Assembly: GCA_035259385.1 (NCBI GenBank)
Contig: DATFWL010000103.1
Coordinates: 28,855-92,854, forward strand
Reading direction: 5' to 3'
Origin: QHWK01 sp035259385
Lineage (GTDB): Bacteria; Acidobacteriota; Vicinamibacteria; Vicinamibacterales; CAVVIG01
DNA length: 64,000 nucleotides
Made by a program: the position numbers and the translations under genes. Positions within the stretch are counted from its first letter, which is position 1; every line of letters begins with the position of its first letter. The notes below the pieces were generated by a model. The model was not told the origin of the DNA and made no database searches. It saw nothing but the letters and a program-made list of their open reading frames with translations. Positions 9,199 to 17,516 of this stretch are shown piece after piece.

Positions 9199-9996
9199 AT
9201 GCGACGAGACGCCGTTCACTGGCCGGAATACGCCATCGAAGCGGTCTGCCTCGGATTGTTCATGGTGTCAGCGGCGGGGTTCGCCAGCCTTCTCCGTCAT
9301 CCGTCGTCCCCCTTGGCGTCGACGGTCGCCGCGCTGGCGCCCGCATCGCTGCAGCGCCTGCCCATGGGCATCGCGATGGGGCTCACTGCCGCGACCATCA
9401 TCTATTCACCGCTCGGCCGCCGCTCGGGCGCTCACATGAATCCCGCGGTGACGGTGGCGTTCCTGCGTCTCGGGAAGATCGCCGCCCATGACGCGGCGGC
9501 CTACGTCGCGGCGCAGTTCGTCGGCGGCGTAGCCGGGATCGTCGCGGCCACCTGGCTGCTGCGGGGCCTGCCGGCGCACCCGGCGATCAACTACATCGCG
9601 ACCGTGCCGGGCCCTCCCGGTGCGGCGGCCGCGTTTGCCGCGGAGGCGGTGATGTCGTTCGGGATGATGCTGATGGTGCTGAGCACCTCGAACGTTCGCC
9701 GCCTCGCACGCTTCACCGGAGCGCTCGCCGGCGTCCTGATCGCGATCTACATCAGCGTCGAGGATCCGCTGTCGGGGATGAGCATGAACCCCGCGCGGAC
9801 GCTCGGGCCGGCGCTGCTCGCGCACACCGCCCGGTCACTCTGGATCTATTTCACCGCTCCGTTGCTGGGAATGTTGCTCGCGGCAGAAGTCTACGTCCGC
9901 ACCCTCGGCTCGGATCGCGTGCAGTGCGCGAAGCTGCATCATCGGGCGGGTGCGCCGTGCATCTTCCGCTGCCGGTTCATGGAGAATCCCGCATGA
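9199..9996 (+). CDS. Aquaporin/glycerol facilitator (MIP family)
   Basis: 265 residues with six membrane segments and both NPA boxes, in SGAHMNPAVT and SGMSMNPART. The N-terminal half begins inside the cytoplasm (RRDAVHWPEYAIEAVCLG). It would conduct water or small neutral solutes; selectivity residues cannot be assigned safely. The stop codon overlaps the start of the next gene by four bases (ATGA), so it is translationally coupled to the GMC oxidoreductase. The last 25 or so residues (rich in Cys, Arg and His) are unusual for the family. Confidence 0.9.
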   Translation: MRRDAVHWPEYAIEAVCLGLFMVSAAGFASLLRHPSSPLASTVAALAPASLQRLPMGIAMGLTAATIIYSPLGRRSGAHMNPAVTVAFLRLGKIAAHDAAAYVAAQFVGGVAGIVAATWLLRGLPAHPAINYIATVPGPPGAAAAFAAEAVMSFGMMLMVLSTSNVRRLARFTGALAGVLIAIYISVEDPLSGMSMNPARTLGPALLAHTARSLWIYFTAPLLGMLLAAEVYVRTLGSDRVQCAKLHHRAGAPCIFRCRFMENPA

Positions 9997-11570
9997 CCCA
10001 TTACGACGTGATCATCATCGGCACCGGCGCGGGCGGCGGCACGCTCGCGTATCACCTCGCGCCCTCGGGCAAGAAGATCCTGCTGATCGAGCGCGGCGAT
10101 TACGTGCGCCGCGAGAAGGACAACTGGAACTCCCGCGCCGTGAACGTCGACGCGAAGTATCACACCCGGGAAGCATGGCGCGACCGGGACGGGAAGCCGC
10201 TCCATCCGCACACCAACTACTACGTCGGCGGGAACACCAAATTCTACGGTGCGGCGCTATTCCGCCTGCGCCAGCGCGATTTCGGCGAGCTGGTGCACCA
10301 CGGCGGGATCTCGCCGGCGTGGCCGATCTCGTACGACGATCTCGAGCCGTACTACACGAAGGCCGAACACCTGTATCAGGTCCACGGCGAGCGCGGCGCC
10401 GATCCGACCGAGCCCTGGTCGAGCGCTCCGTACCGCTTCCCGGCGGTGCAGCACGAGCCGCGGATCCAGCAGCTTCACGACGATCTCGCGCGCTCCGGTC
10501 TGCGGCCGTTTCACGTGCCGCTCGGAATCATGCTCGACGAGAGCAGCCCCCGCACCAGCCGGTGCATCCGGTGCGAGACCTGCGACGGGTTCCCGTGCCT
10601 GCTTCACGCGAAGAGCGACGCCCAGGTCGTCTGCGTAGACCCGGCGCTGGCGCACTCGAACGTCACCCTGGTGACGAACGCCCGCGTGACGCGGCTGCTG
10701 ACGAACCCCACCGGGAGAAGCGTCAGCGGCGTCGAGGTGGAGCACGGTCTCGACAGGGTAAAAGAAGTGTTCAGCGCCGACGTCGTCGTGTCGTCCTGCG
10801 GCGCGATCAATTCGGCGGCGCTGCTGCTGCGCTCCGCCACCGATCGTCATCCGCGCGGTCTCGCCAATTCCTCGGACGTCGTCGGCCGTCACTACATGGG
10901 CCACGTCAACTCGGTGCTGCTGGCCATCTCGAGGATTCCAAACCCGACCGTCTTTCAGAAGACGCTCGCGGTCAACGACTTCTACTTCGGCGACGACGAG
11001 TTCCCGTACCCGATGGGGCACATCTCCTTCGTAGGGAAGTTCGACGCGGTAACGCTGTCGGCCGGCGCTCCGCCGTTCGTGCCGGGAATGACGCTCGATC
11101 TCATCGCGAAGCATTCGCTGGATTTCTGGCTCACCTCCGAGGACCTGCCGGATCCCGACAACCGCGTCACCCTCGATCGCGACGGCAACATCGTGCTGTC
11201 GTACACCTCCAACAACGACGCCGGGCACAAGCGGCTGATTCGGACGCTCGAAGGCCTGCTGCAGCGCCTCGACGGGCACATGCATCTGGTGCCGCGCAAC
11301 CTGTTCGTCGGCAACCGCATTCCGCTCGCCGGCGTCGCCCACCAGAACGGGACGATCCGCTTCGGACGCGATCCGAAGACGTCTGCACTCGACGTCAACT
11401 GCAAGGCGCACGATCTCGACAACCTGTACGTCGTCGACGGCAGCTTCTTCCCATCGAGCGGCGCCGTGAACCCGGCGCTCACGATCATGGCAAACGCACT
11501 CCGCGTCGGCGATCACCTGCTCGAACGTCTCGGGGCGCGCGCCGGCACGTCGATGGAGGCGGTAGCATGA
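9993..11570 (+). CDS. GMC-family FAD-dependent oxidoreductase
   Basis: 525 residues from the ATG at 9993, which overlaps the aquaporin stop (ATGA) and follows GGAGAA. The protein begins MTHYDVIIIGTGAGGGT, a Rossmann FAD motif. The N-terminal motif YYVGGNTKFYGAALFR and the C-terminal VVDGSFFPSSGAVNPALT, ending in the conserved catalytic region, are diagnostic for GMC enzymes of the choline dehydrogenase/gluconate dehydrogenase type. A four-cysteine cluster (CIRCETCDGFPC) is seen mid-protein; it recurs in some GMC enzymes and its role is unclear. No signal peptide. Probable substrate is an alcohol or sugar. Its stop overlaps the VOC gene start (ATGA). Confidence 0.9.
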   Translation: MTHYDVIIIGTGAGGGTLAYHLAPSGKKILLIERGDYVRREKDNWNSRAVNVDAKYHTREAWRDRDGKPLHPHTNYYVGGNTKFYGAALFRLRQRDFGELVHHGGISPAWPISYDDLEPYYTKAEHLYQVHGERGADPTEPWSSAPYRFPAVQHEPRIQQLHDDLARSGLRPFHVPLGIMLDESSPRTSRCIRCETCDGFPCLLHAKSDAQVVCVDPALAHSNVTLVTNARVTRLLTNPTGRSVSGVEVEHGLDRVKEVFSADVVVSSCGAINSAALLLRSATDRHPRGLANSSDVVGRHYMGHVNSVLLAISRIPNPTVFQKTLAVNDFYFGDDEFPYPMGHISFVGKFDAVTLSAGAPPFVPGMTLDLIAKHSLDFWLTSEDLPDPDNRVTLDRDGNIVLSYTSNNDAGHKRLIRTLEGLLQRLDGHMHLVPRNLFVGNRIPLAGVAHQNGTIRFGRDPKTSALDVNCKAHDLDNLYVVDGSFFPSSGAVNPALTIMANALRVGDHLLERLGARAGTSMEAVA

Positions 11571-12589
11571 GTCGTCGGCGGATCCTGGCGCCGTTCTTCC
11601 TGATCCTGCTGCTGCTCTGGCTCGCCGCTCTGCCCGTCGTGGCCGGCGGCGGCCCATTCCGCGTGACCGCGATCGATTCGATCGGGTTGACCGTGGAGAA
11701 CATGGACCGCGCGGTCGACTTCTTCACGCGCGTCCTGACATTCGAGAAGGTCGCGGACGTCGAAGTCGCCGGTCGCGAGTACGAGCTTCTCGAGGGAGTG
11801 TTCGGCGCGCGAATGCGGGTTGTCCGCCTCCAGCTTGGCGACGAGACGATCGAGCTGACCGAGTACCTGGCGGCGAAGGGACGGCCGATGCCTTCCGACA
11901 TCCGCCCCAACGATCGCGCGTTCCAGCACGCCGCGATCATCGTCAGCGACATGGCCGCGGCGTACAGGCGGCTCCGGCAGTTCAACGTCGAGCATGCGTC
12001 GACCGGACCGCAGCGGCTGCCGGACTGGAACCCGAGTGCCGGCGGCATCAGCGCCTTCTACTTCCGCGATCCGGACGGTCATTTTCTCGAGATCCTCCAG
12101 TTTCCGCCGGACAAGGGACTCGCGAAATGGCATCGCACCGATCGGCTGTTCCTCGGGATCGATCACACCGCAGTCGTCGTGGCCGACACCGAGCAATCGT
12201 TGAAGCTCTATCGGGACTCGTTTCAGATGACGGTGACCGGCGAGAGCGAGAACTACGGCATCGAACAGGAGCACTTGAACAACGTGTTCGGCGCCCGGCT
12301 GCGCATCACGGCCGTGCGCGCCGGCCCCGGCCCCGGCATCGAGCTGCTCGAGTATCTCGCGCCGCGGGACGGCCGTCCGTCCCCCGACATCCGCGCAAAC
12401 GACATCGCGCACTGGCAGACCACGCTGATCGCGGACGCGCCCGCGCGCGTCAACGATCTGCTGCGGCAGCGGCTCTTCTCGCTGGTGTCGCCCGGCCTCG
12501 TCACGCTGCCGGCGCCGGAACTGTCGATCCATGCCGGGATGCTCCTCCGCGATCCGGACGGCCACGGCCTGCGCGTCGCGTCGCGCTGA
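11567..12589 (+). CDS. Secreted two-domain VOC (glyoxalase/bleomycin-resistance fold) protein
   Basis: 340 residues starting at the ATG that overlaps the GMC stop. A hydrophobic signal segment (FFLILLLLWLAALPVVA) is followed by two VOC modules at about 35-165 and 195-335. Each has the early segment (DSIGLTVENMDRAVDFF; IDHTAVVVADTEQSLKLY) and a late acidic metal-type segment (FRDPDGHFLEI; LRDPDGHGLRV). Export is unusual for VOC proteins. Coupling to the oxidoreductase and aquaporin suggests processing of a small periplasmic metabolite, but the substrate is not evident. The same frame stays open far upstream through the GMC gene, which is coincidence. Confidence 0.85.
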   Translation: MSRRRILAPFFLILLLLWLAALPVVAGGGPFRVTAIDSIGLTVENMDRAVDFFTRVLTFEKVADVEVAGREYELLEGVFGARMRVVRLQLGDETIELTEYLAAKGRPMPSDIRPNDRAFQHAAIIVSDMAAAYRRLRQFNVEHASTGPQRLPDWNPSAGGISAFYFRDPDGHFLEILQFPPDKGLAKWHRTDRLFLGIDHTAVVVADTEQSLKLYRDSFQMTVTGESENYGIEQEHLNNVFGARLRITAVRAGPGPGIELLEYLAPRDGRPSPDIRANDIAHWQTTLIADAPARVNDLLRQRLFSLVSPGLVTLPAPELSIHAGMLLRDPDGHGLRVASR

Positions 12590-12657
12590 CCGAAACGTCG
12601 GCCGCACCCCGGAATCCAACCAGGCATGAACGCATCGTTTTTCAGGAGGACACACGA

Positions 12658-13083
12658 ATGATTCGCAGCACCATCCAGACCGGCCTTTTCGCCATCGCCG
12701 CCTTCGCGCTGACGACGACGTTCGCAGCTGCGCAGGGGCACACCAGCACGAAGTTCACGGGTGCGAAGGTCAACGCGGGCACCGTCACGCACAGCGTGAA
12801 GGACGGCAGGAACGTCCTGACGCTCTCGAGCGACTTCCAGGTGCCCGACACGCCCGATCCCCATTGGCAGGTCGTCGACTCGAAGGGAAATACCTACCTG
12901 CTGCAGCGGCTCGGGGTGAAGAGCCTCGGCGGCATCGCCAAGGACAGGATCAACACCTCGATCACGCTCCCGGCGTACGTGAAGGACGTCGCGAAGGTGC
13001 AGATCTACTGCGCGTGGGCGGAGGCGGTTCTCGGCGAGGCGTCGTTCAGTGCGCCGATGGCGACGACGACGATGGACAAGTAA
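12658..13083 (+). CDS. Exported DM13-like domain protein
   Basis: 141 residues with a strong AGGAGG site ten bases before the ATG and a clean signal peptide ending FAAAQG. The mature part (HTSTKFTGAKVNAGTVTHSV onward) resembles the DM13 fold, a domain predicted to bind a redox cofactor through a conserved Cys. Here the Cys is in VQIYCAWAEAVLGEASF. It lies 68 bases after the VOC gene on the same strand and may belong to the same transcript, or have its own promoter. The assignment to DM13 is by resemblance and should be checked with a profile search. Confidence 0.6.
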   Translation: MIRSTIQTGLFAIAAFALTTTFAAAQGHTSTKFTGAKVNAGTVTHSVKDGRNVLTLSSDFQVPDTPDPHWQVVDSKGNTYLLQRLGVKSLGGIAKDRINTSITLPAYVKDVAKVQIYCAWAEAVLGEASFSAPMATTTMDK

Positions 13084-13092
13084 CCTGCGTGA

Positions 13093-15105
13093 TCACTTCA
13101 GCGGCATGACCCGTGCGAGCAGGCGCTGGAACTCCGGCGTCGCTCGCACGCTCGCAAACTCGGGCTCCACTGGCAGGAACACCATCCAGCCAGACCGATC
13201 GGCAAAGACCCCCTCCAGCGCGCGCATCATCGCGGCTCGATCTCCCAGGCCGAGCGCGATCAGCGCCCGGTGATACGGCGACTGGTAGCGGTCCCGCGCT
13301 TCGTCTTCGAGCTCGCGCTGGACGCTCATCGCGCGTTCGCGATTGCCGGCCTTTGCCAGGCCGAACGCCAGATGTGCGCGCATGTAGGCGCTGTTGCCGG
13401 ACAACGCGAGCGCGCGCTGCAGCTCGTCGAGCGCACGCGCGTCGTTCCCGTTCGCGAGATGCGTCTGCGCGAGCCCCCAGTGCGCGATCGCAAACTCGGG
13501 GTTGGCGTCGATCGTCTTCGAGAACTGGATCATCGCTTCGGCCAGACGGCCGGCATACCAGTAGCGAATCCCCAACGTCGTCGATGCGGGCGCCGACAGC
13601 GGGTCGAGCTCCAGCGCCCGCCGCGCCTCGCCGATCGCCTCGTCGAACCTTCCCATCGTCGTCAACGTGGTCGAGTAGTACTGGTGGGCGAGGGCCGAGC
13701 TCGGGTTCAGCCGGATGGCCTCCCGAATTTCCTGTTCGGAGGCCGCGCGATCCCAGCGATAGGACAGGTGGATCATCGCGAGCACGGCGTGGGCCTCGGC
13801 GAGCTGCGGATCGATGGCCAGCGCGCGTTCGGCGCTCGACTGCGCGCGCTGCAGCAGTCCCATCGGCTGGTCGACTTCCCAGCCGGGTGCGCCGAGAAGC
13901 CAGTAGGCATCGGCGAGCCCGGCGTATGCGCGGGCGTACTGCGAATCGATCGCGATCGATCGTTGAAAGTACTCGATCGCCTTGCGGGCGCTTTCCTCGG
14001 TCGCCTGTTCTCGAAACGCGCGACCACGGAGGTAGAGATCGTACGCGGTCGACGACGTCGTGCCTCTCGGGGACTGTCCGTCGGGATGGCGCAGCGCCAG
14101 CGTGAGCGAGTGCGCGATTTTCATGGCGACTTCGCTCTGGATCGTGAGCACGTCCGAGACGTCGCGGTCGTAGCTTTCCGCCCAGAGGTGCGTCATGTCG
14201 GTGGTTTGCACGAGCTGCGCCGTGATGCGGATCCGGCTGGCGGCCCGCCGGATGCTGCCTTCCAGCACGTAATCGACGCCAAGCTCCTGGTGGATCTGGC
14301 CGATGTCCTTGCGCGCGTTCTTGTACAGGCGCGTCGTCGTCCGGGCGATGACGCCGAGATGCTCCGGGTCGAGCTTGCCCAATTCGGCGATCATCTCGTC
14401 GGTGAAGCCGTCGGTGAAGAAATCCTGGTCGGCCTGCGCGCTCAGATTCTCGAACGGCAGCACCGCCAGCGTCATCTTCGCCGAGTGCGGCGGCGCGCCG
14501 CGGCCGATTCTGAGATACAGGGCAGCGACGACGACCGCTGCGACCAGCGCACCGACGGCGGCAAGCAAGACGGCCCGTGACGGTCGAGAAACGTGAACAC
14601 CAGCTGGCGCCGGCGGAGGCGCAGGCGCCGGAACGGCGAGCGCGGCGTCACCACGCGCCGCCCCCGGCAGCGGCTGTTCAACGGTCGGCGGAGCGGCGGT
14701 CTGGAGGTTCAGCGACGCTCGATTCACGACATCGACTGGCGCGATGAATCGATAGCCTCGCTTGGGCAGCGTCTCGACAAACCGGGGACTTTCGGCCGAA
14801 TCCCCCAGCGCCTCGCGCAACCGGTTCATCGCAGAATTCAGGCCGTGATCGAAGTCGACGAACGTGTCGGCGGGCCAGAGCCGCTGGCGGAGCTCGTCGC
14901 GGCTGATGAGGTCTCCTGGCCGATCGAGGAGAAGCAAAAGTATGTCGAAGGGGCGGCCGCGCAGCCTGATGGCTCTCCCATGCTTGCGCAGCTCGCCGGT
15001 CCGGCCGTCGACCTCGAACACGCCGAATCGATAGAGACCTACGGGTCCAGAGCTGGCGTGCATGCTGGTGAATCTGGAGCGGTGCGATTCTAACCCGAAT
15101 GACAT
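13093..15105 (-). CDS. Winged-helix regulator with TolB-like domain and TPR repeats
   Basis: 670 residues. An N-terminal OmpR/ToxR-type winged helix (about 25-110, with PFDILLLLLDRPGDLISRDEL and PKRGYRFIAPV) is followed by a Pro/Ala-rich linker. One membrane span lies at about 178-200. A TolB/FlgO-like domain follows (TLAVLPFENLS, then DYVLEGSIRRA). At least six TPRs run to the C-terminus. This architecture, a membrane-tethered DNA-binding protein sensing in the periplasm, is common and highly paralogous in Acidobacteriota. An in-frame ATG at 15063 is an alternative start. It is divergent from the ECF sigma gene, with 122 bases between them. Confidence 0.9.
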   Translation of the reverse strand: MSFGLESHRSRFTSMHASSGPVGLYRFGVFEVDGRTGELRKHGRAIRLRGRPFDILLLLLDRPGDLISRDELRQRLWPADTFVDFDHGLNSAMNRLREALGDSAESPRFVETLPKRGYRFIAPVDVVNRASLNLQTAAPPTVEQPLPGAARGDAALAVPAPAPPPAPAGVHVSRPSRAVLLAAVGALVAAVVVAALYLRIGRGAPPHSAKMTLAVLPFENLSAQADQDFFTDGFTDEMIAELGKLDPEHLGVIARTTTRLYKNARKDIGQIHQELGVDYVLEGSIRRAASRIRITAQLVQTTDMTHLWAESYDRDVSDVLTIQSEVAMKIAHSLTLALRHPDGQSPRGTTSSTAYDLYLRGRAFREQATEESARKAIEYFQRSIAIDSQYARAYAGLADAYWLLGAPGWEVDQPMGLLQRAQSSAERALAIDPQLAEAHAVLAMIHLSYRWDRAASEQEIREAIRLNPSSALAHQYYSTTLTTMGRFDEAIGEARRALELDPLSAPASTTLGIRYWYAGRLAEAMIQFSKTIDANPEFAIAHWGLAQTHLANGNDARALDELQRALALSGNSAYMRAHLAFGLAKAGNRERAMSVQRELEDEARDRYQSPYHRALIALGLGDRAAMMRALEGVFADRSGWMVFLPVEPEFASVRATPEFQRLLARVMPLK

Positions 15106-15227
15106 TTTCTACGAACGCGCTGACTCGCAATCACTTACCGAGTGAGGTGCGTTTCATCGCCGATTGTCGCCCGTTGCATTGATGCCGATCCGGTCGGTCG
15201 CTAGATTGGCGTGCATTCGGAGGCGAC

Positions 15228-15863
15228 ATGCACGTGTCAGATGCGATCCGAGGATCCGAGCTGCTGGGAATCGAGGAGGACGAGCGCCTTCTGCGCGGCT
15301 TGCAAGCTGGCGAAGACGAGGCGTTCGAGGCGCTCGTCCGTATCTACGGCGGCCGGATGCTCGCCGTCGCGCGCCGATTCGTCAGGAACGACGACGACGC
15401 CCGGGACATCGTCCAGTCGGCGTACTTGAACGCCTTTCGGTCGGTCGGCCAATTCCAGGGCCAGTGCTTGATCGGTACCTGGCTTCATCGAATCGTCGTG
15501 AACACGGCGCTCATGAAGCTTCGCTCCCGCCGGCGCAAGCCCGAGACCTCGATCGACGAGCTCCTGCCCGCGTTCCAGGAGGACGGTCACCACGTGGAGC
15601 AGTTCTCGGACTGGTGCGCTCCGGCAGACGAGTTGATGGAGCGCGCCGAGACCCGCGCCATCGTGCGCGCGTGCATCGACCGGTTGCCGGAGAACTACCG
15701 TCACGTGCTGATCCTGCGCGACGTCGAAGAGCTCTCCACGGAGGAATCGGCGCGTGTGCTGTCGATGACGCCGACGGCCGTGAAGGTCCGGCTCCATCGG
15801 GCGCGCCAGGCGCTTTCGACGCTGCTGCGAAAGGAATTCGCGCGGACGAGCGCAACCGCGTGA
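15228..15863 (+). CDS. ECF-type RNA polymerase sigma factor
   Basis: 211 residues. Region 2 is at about 35-105 (FEALVRIYGGRMLAVARRF, then DDARDIVQSAYLNAF) and region 4 at about 145-200 (CIDRLPENYRHVLILRDVEE followed by a helix-turn-helix ending VKVRLHRAR). The stop codon overlaps the start of the downstream acyltransferase as GTGA. No anti-sigma gene follows, which is unusual for an ECF factor; the nearest zinc-finger anti-sigma-like gene is 9 kb away at 24574. Confidence 0.93.
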   Translation: MHVSDAIRGSELLGIEEDERLLRGLQAGEDEAFEALVRIYGGRMLAVARRFVRNDDDARDIVQSAYLNAFRSVGQFQGQCLIGTWLHRIVVNTALMKLRSRRRKPETSIDELLPAFQEDGHHVEQFSDWCAPADELMERAETRAIVRACIDRLPENYRHVLILRDVEELSTEESARVLSMTPTAVKVRLHRARQALSTLLRKEFARTSATA

Positions 15864-17509
15864 CGCCGCCGGCATCCAAGACGCGAGCCCTGTCGAAGAT
15901 GACCTCCGATCCATTCCGCGTGGCCGAGATTCCCGCCGCATTGCGCCGGCCGCTCGAGTGCGCGCTGGGGATCTCGACGCTCCGGCGACTCTATCGCCGC
16001 GTGCAGGACGCGCAATCGGTCGCTCCCGGGTTCTTCGAGCGCGGCGCCCTGCGCACGCTCGAGATCAGCGCGCGCGTGACCGAGTCCGATTTGAAGTCGA
16101 TTCCCGCCCGCGGTCCCGTCGTGATCGCCGCCAATCATCCCCACGGCGCGTTGGATGGGCTGTTGCTGCTCGACATCGTCCGGCGCGTCCGGCCTGATGT
16201 GCGAGTCCTCGCCAATCGAGTGGTGGCGCGCATTCCCGAGCTTCACGACTCGTGCTTCTTCGTGGATCCATTCGGCGGCCCCCACGCGGCGGCTCGGAGC
16301 CGCGCCGGTCTCCGCGCGGCTCACGTGTGGCTGCGTCGCGGAGGAGCGCTCGCGGTTTTTCCCGCGGGCGACGTGGGACACGCCTGGATGGACGGGTCGC
16401 TCGTGGACAGCCCCTGGAAGACGACGTTCGAGCGCCTGGCGGATGCGACTGGCGCTACGATCGTCCGGGCGTTCATCGAGGGCCACAACAGTCGATTGTT
16501 CTACATGGCCGGGCGCGTTCATCCCTGGCTTCGAACGGCGCTTCTCGGCAGGGAGTTGTTGAACAGGCGCGGCTGCACCATCCCGGTGCGGATCGGCGCG
16601 CATCGCGACGAGGTCGCCGACGAAGTCGCGCGGCTCGACGACCGCGCGTGTCTCGTCGAGAGCGGCTCCTTTCGCGTGTTCTGCGCGACCGCCGATGCGA
16701 TCCCGTCGACGCTGCGGGAGATCGGGCGGCTGCGGGAGATCGCGTTCCGCGCAGTCGGCGAGGGCACCGGACGGAGCGTCGATCTCGATCGGTTCGACGC
16801 GTCCTACGTGCACCTGTTCGCCTGGGACGCCGAGAAGAAGCAGGTCATCGGCGCCTATCGTCTTGGACGGTCGGACCGCATCGCCGACGACGCCGGCGTC
16901 AACGGGCTATACACACGAACGCTCTTTCGGTACGACCAGCGGCTGCTGACCCGTCTCGGTGCGCCGGCGCTGGAACTCGGTCGATCGTTCGTCCGAACCG
17001 AGTACCAAAAGAACTACAACGCGCTGCTGCTGCTCTGGCGCGGCATCGGCGCATTCGTGGCGCAGAATCCACAGTACCGGTTCCTGTTCGGTCCGGTCAG
17101 CATCAGCGCGCGCTATTCGGACGCGTCGCGCGCGATGCTCGTCGGGTTCCTTCGGCGAAACCATCTCGATCGGGACCTGGCGGCGCTGGTCGAGGCGTTG
17201 ACACCCGCGCGGCTCGCACTACCGAGCGGCGATGCCGTGCCGGCCTCGGTCGACGACGTCAATCGACGAATCGCCGCGTCGGAGCCGGACGGCAAAGGCA
17301 TCCCCGTGTTGCTTCGACAGTACTTGAAGTTGAACGCGCGTCTGCTCGGCGTGAATGTCGACCGGAATTTCAGCGAGGCGCTCGACGCGCTCATGATCGT
17401 CGACCTGCTGGATGTCAGTCCAACGATCCTCCACCGATATCTTGGCAAACAGGGAACGGCGGCGTTCCTGGCCGTCCACGAACGCGCCAGAATCGATCGG
17501 GCGGCATAG
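15860..17509 (+). CDS. Bifunctional acyltransferase, OlsF-like (PlsC-type plus GNAT/hemolysin-type)
   Basis: 549 residues from the GTG that overlaps the sigma-factor stop; an ATG at 15899 is a possible alternative. The N-terminal half (to about 280) is a PlsC-like acyltransferase with ANHPHGALDG, the His-x5-Asp variant typical of this subfamily, and FPAGDVG. The C-terminal half (about 300-530) resembles OlsB/hemolysin-type N-acyltransferases (LFAWDAEKKQVIGAYRLG, ELGRSFVRTEYQKNY). Proteins of this layout (OlsF) make ornithine or other aminolipids by N- and then O-acylation. Coupling to a sigma factor suggests envelope-lipid remodelling under stress. The precise amino-acid head group is not predictable. 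Confidence 0.82.
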   Translation: MTPPASKTRALSKMTSDPFRVAEIPAALRRPLECALGISTLRRLYRRVQDAQSVAPGFFERGALRTLEISARVTESDLKSIPARGPVVIAANHPHGALDGLLLLDIVRRVRPDVRVLANRVVARIPELHDSCFFVDPFGGPHAAARSRAGLRAAHVWLRRGGALAVFPAGDVGHAWMDGSLVDSPWKTTFERLADATGATIVRAFIEGHNSRLFYMAGRVHPWLRTALLGRELLNRRGCTIPVRIGAHRDEVADEVARLDDRACLVESGSFRVFCATADAIPSTLREIGRLREIAFRAVGEGTGRSVDLDRFDASYVHLFAWDAEKKQVIGAYRLGRSDRIADDAGVNGLYTRTLFRYDQRLLTRLGAPALELGRSFVRTEYQKNYNALLLLWRGIGAFVAQNPQYRFLFGPVSISARYSDASRAMLVGFLRRNHLDRDLAALVEALTPARLALPSGDAVPASVDDVNRRIAASEPDGKGIPVLLRQYLKLNARLLGVNVDRNFSEALDALMIVDLLDVSPTILHRYLGKQGTAAFLAVHERARIDRAA

Positions 17510-17516
17510 CGCCGCT

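Noticed and set aside
9950..11566. Long upstream extension of the VOC gene frame through the GMC gene
   Set aside because: Arg/Ala-rich shadow; the real start is the ATGA overlap at 11567 followed by a signal segment.
15164..15859. Upstream extension of the acyltransferase frame over the sigma gene
   Set aside because: The sigma factor occupies this stretch in another frame with clear region 2 and 4 motifs.
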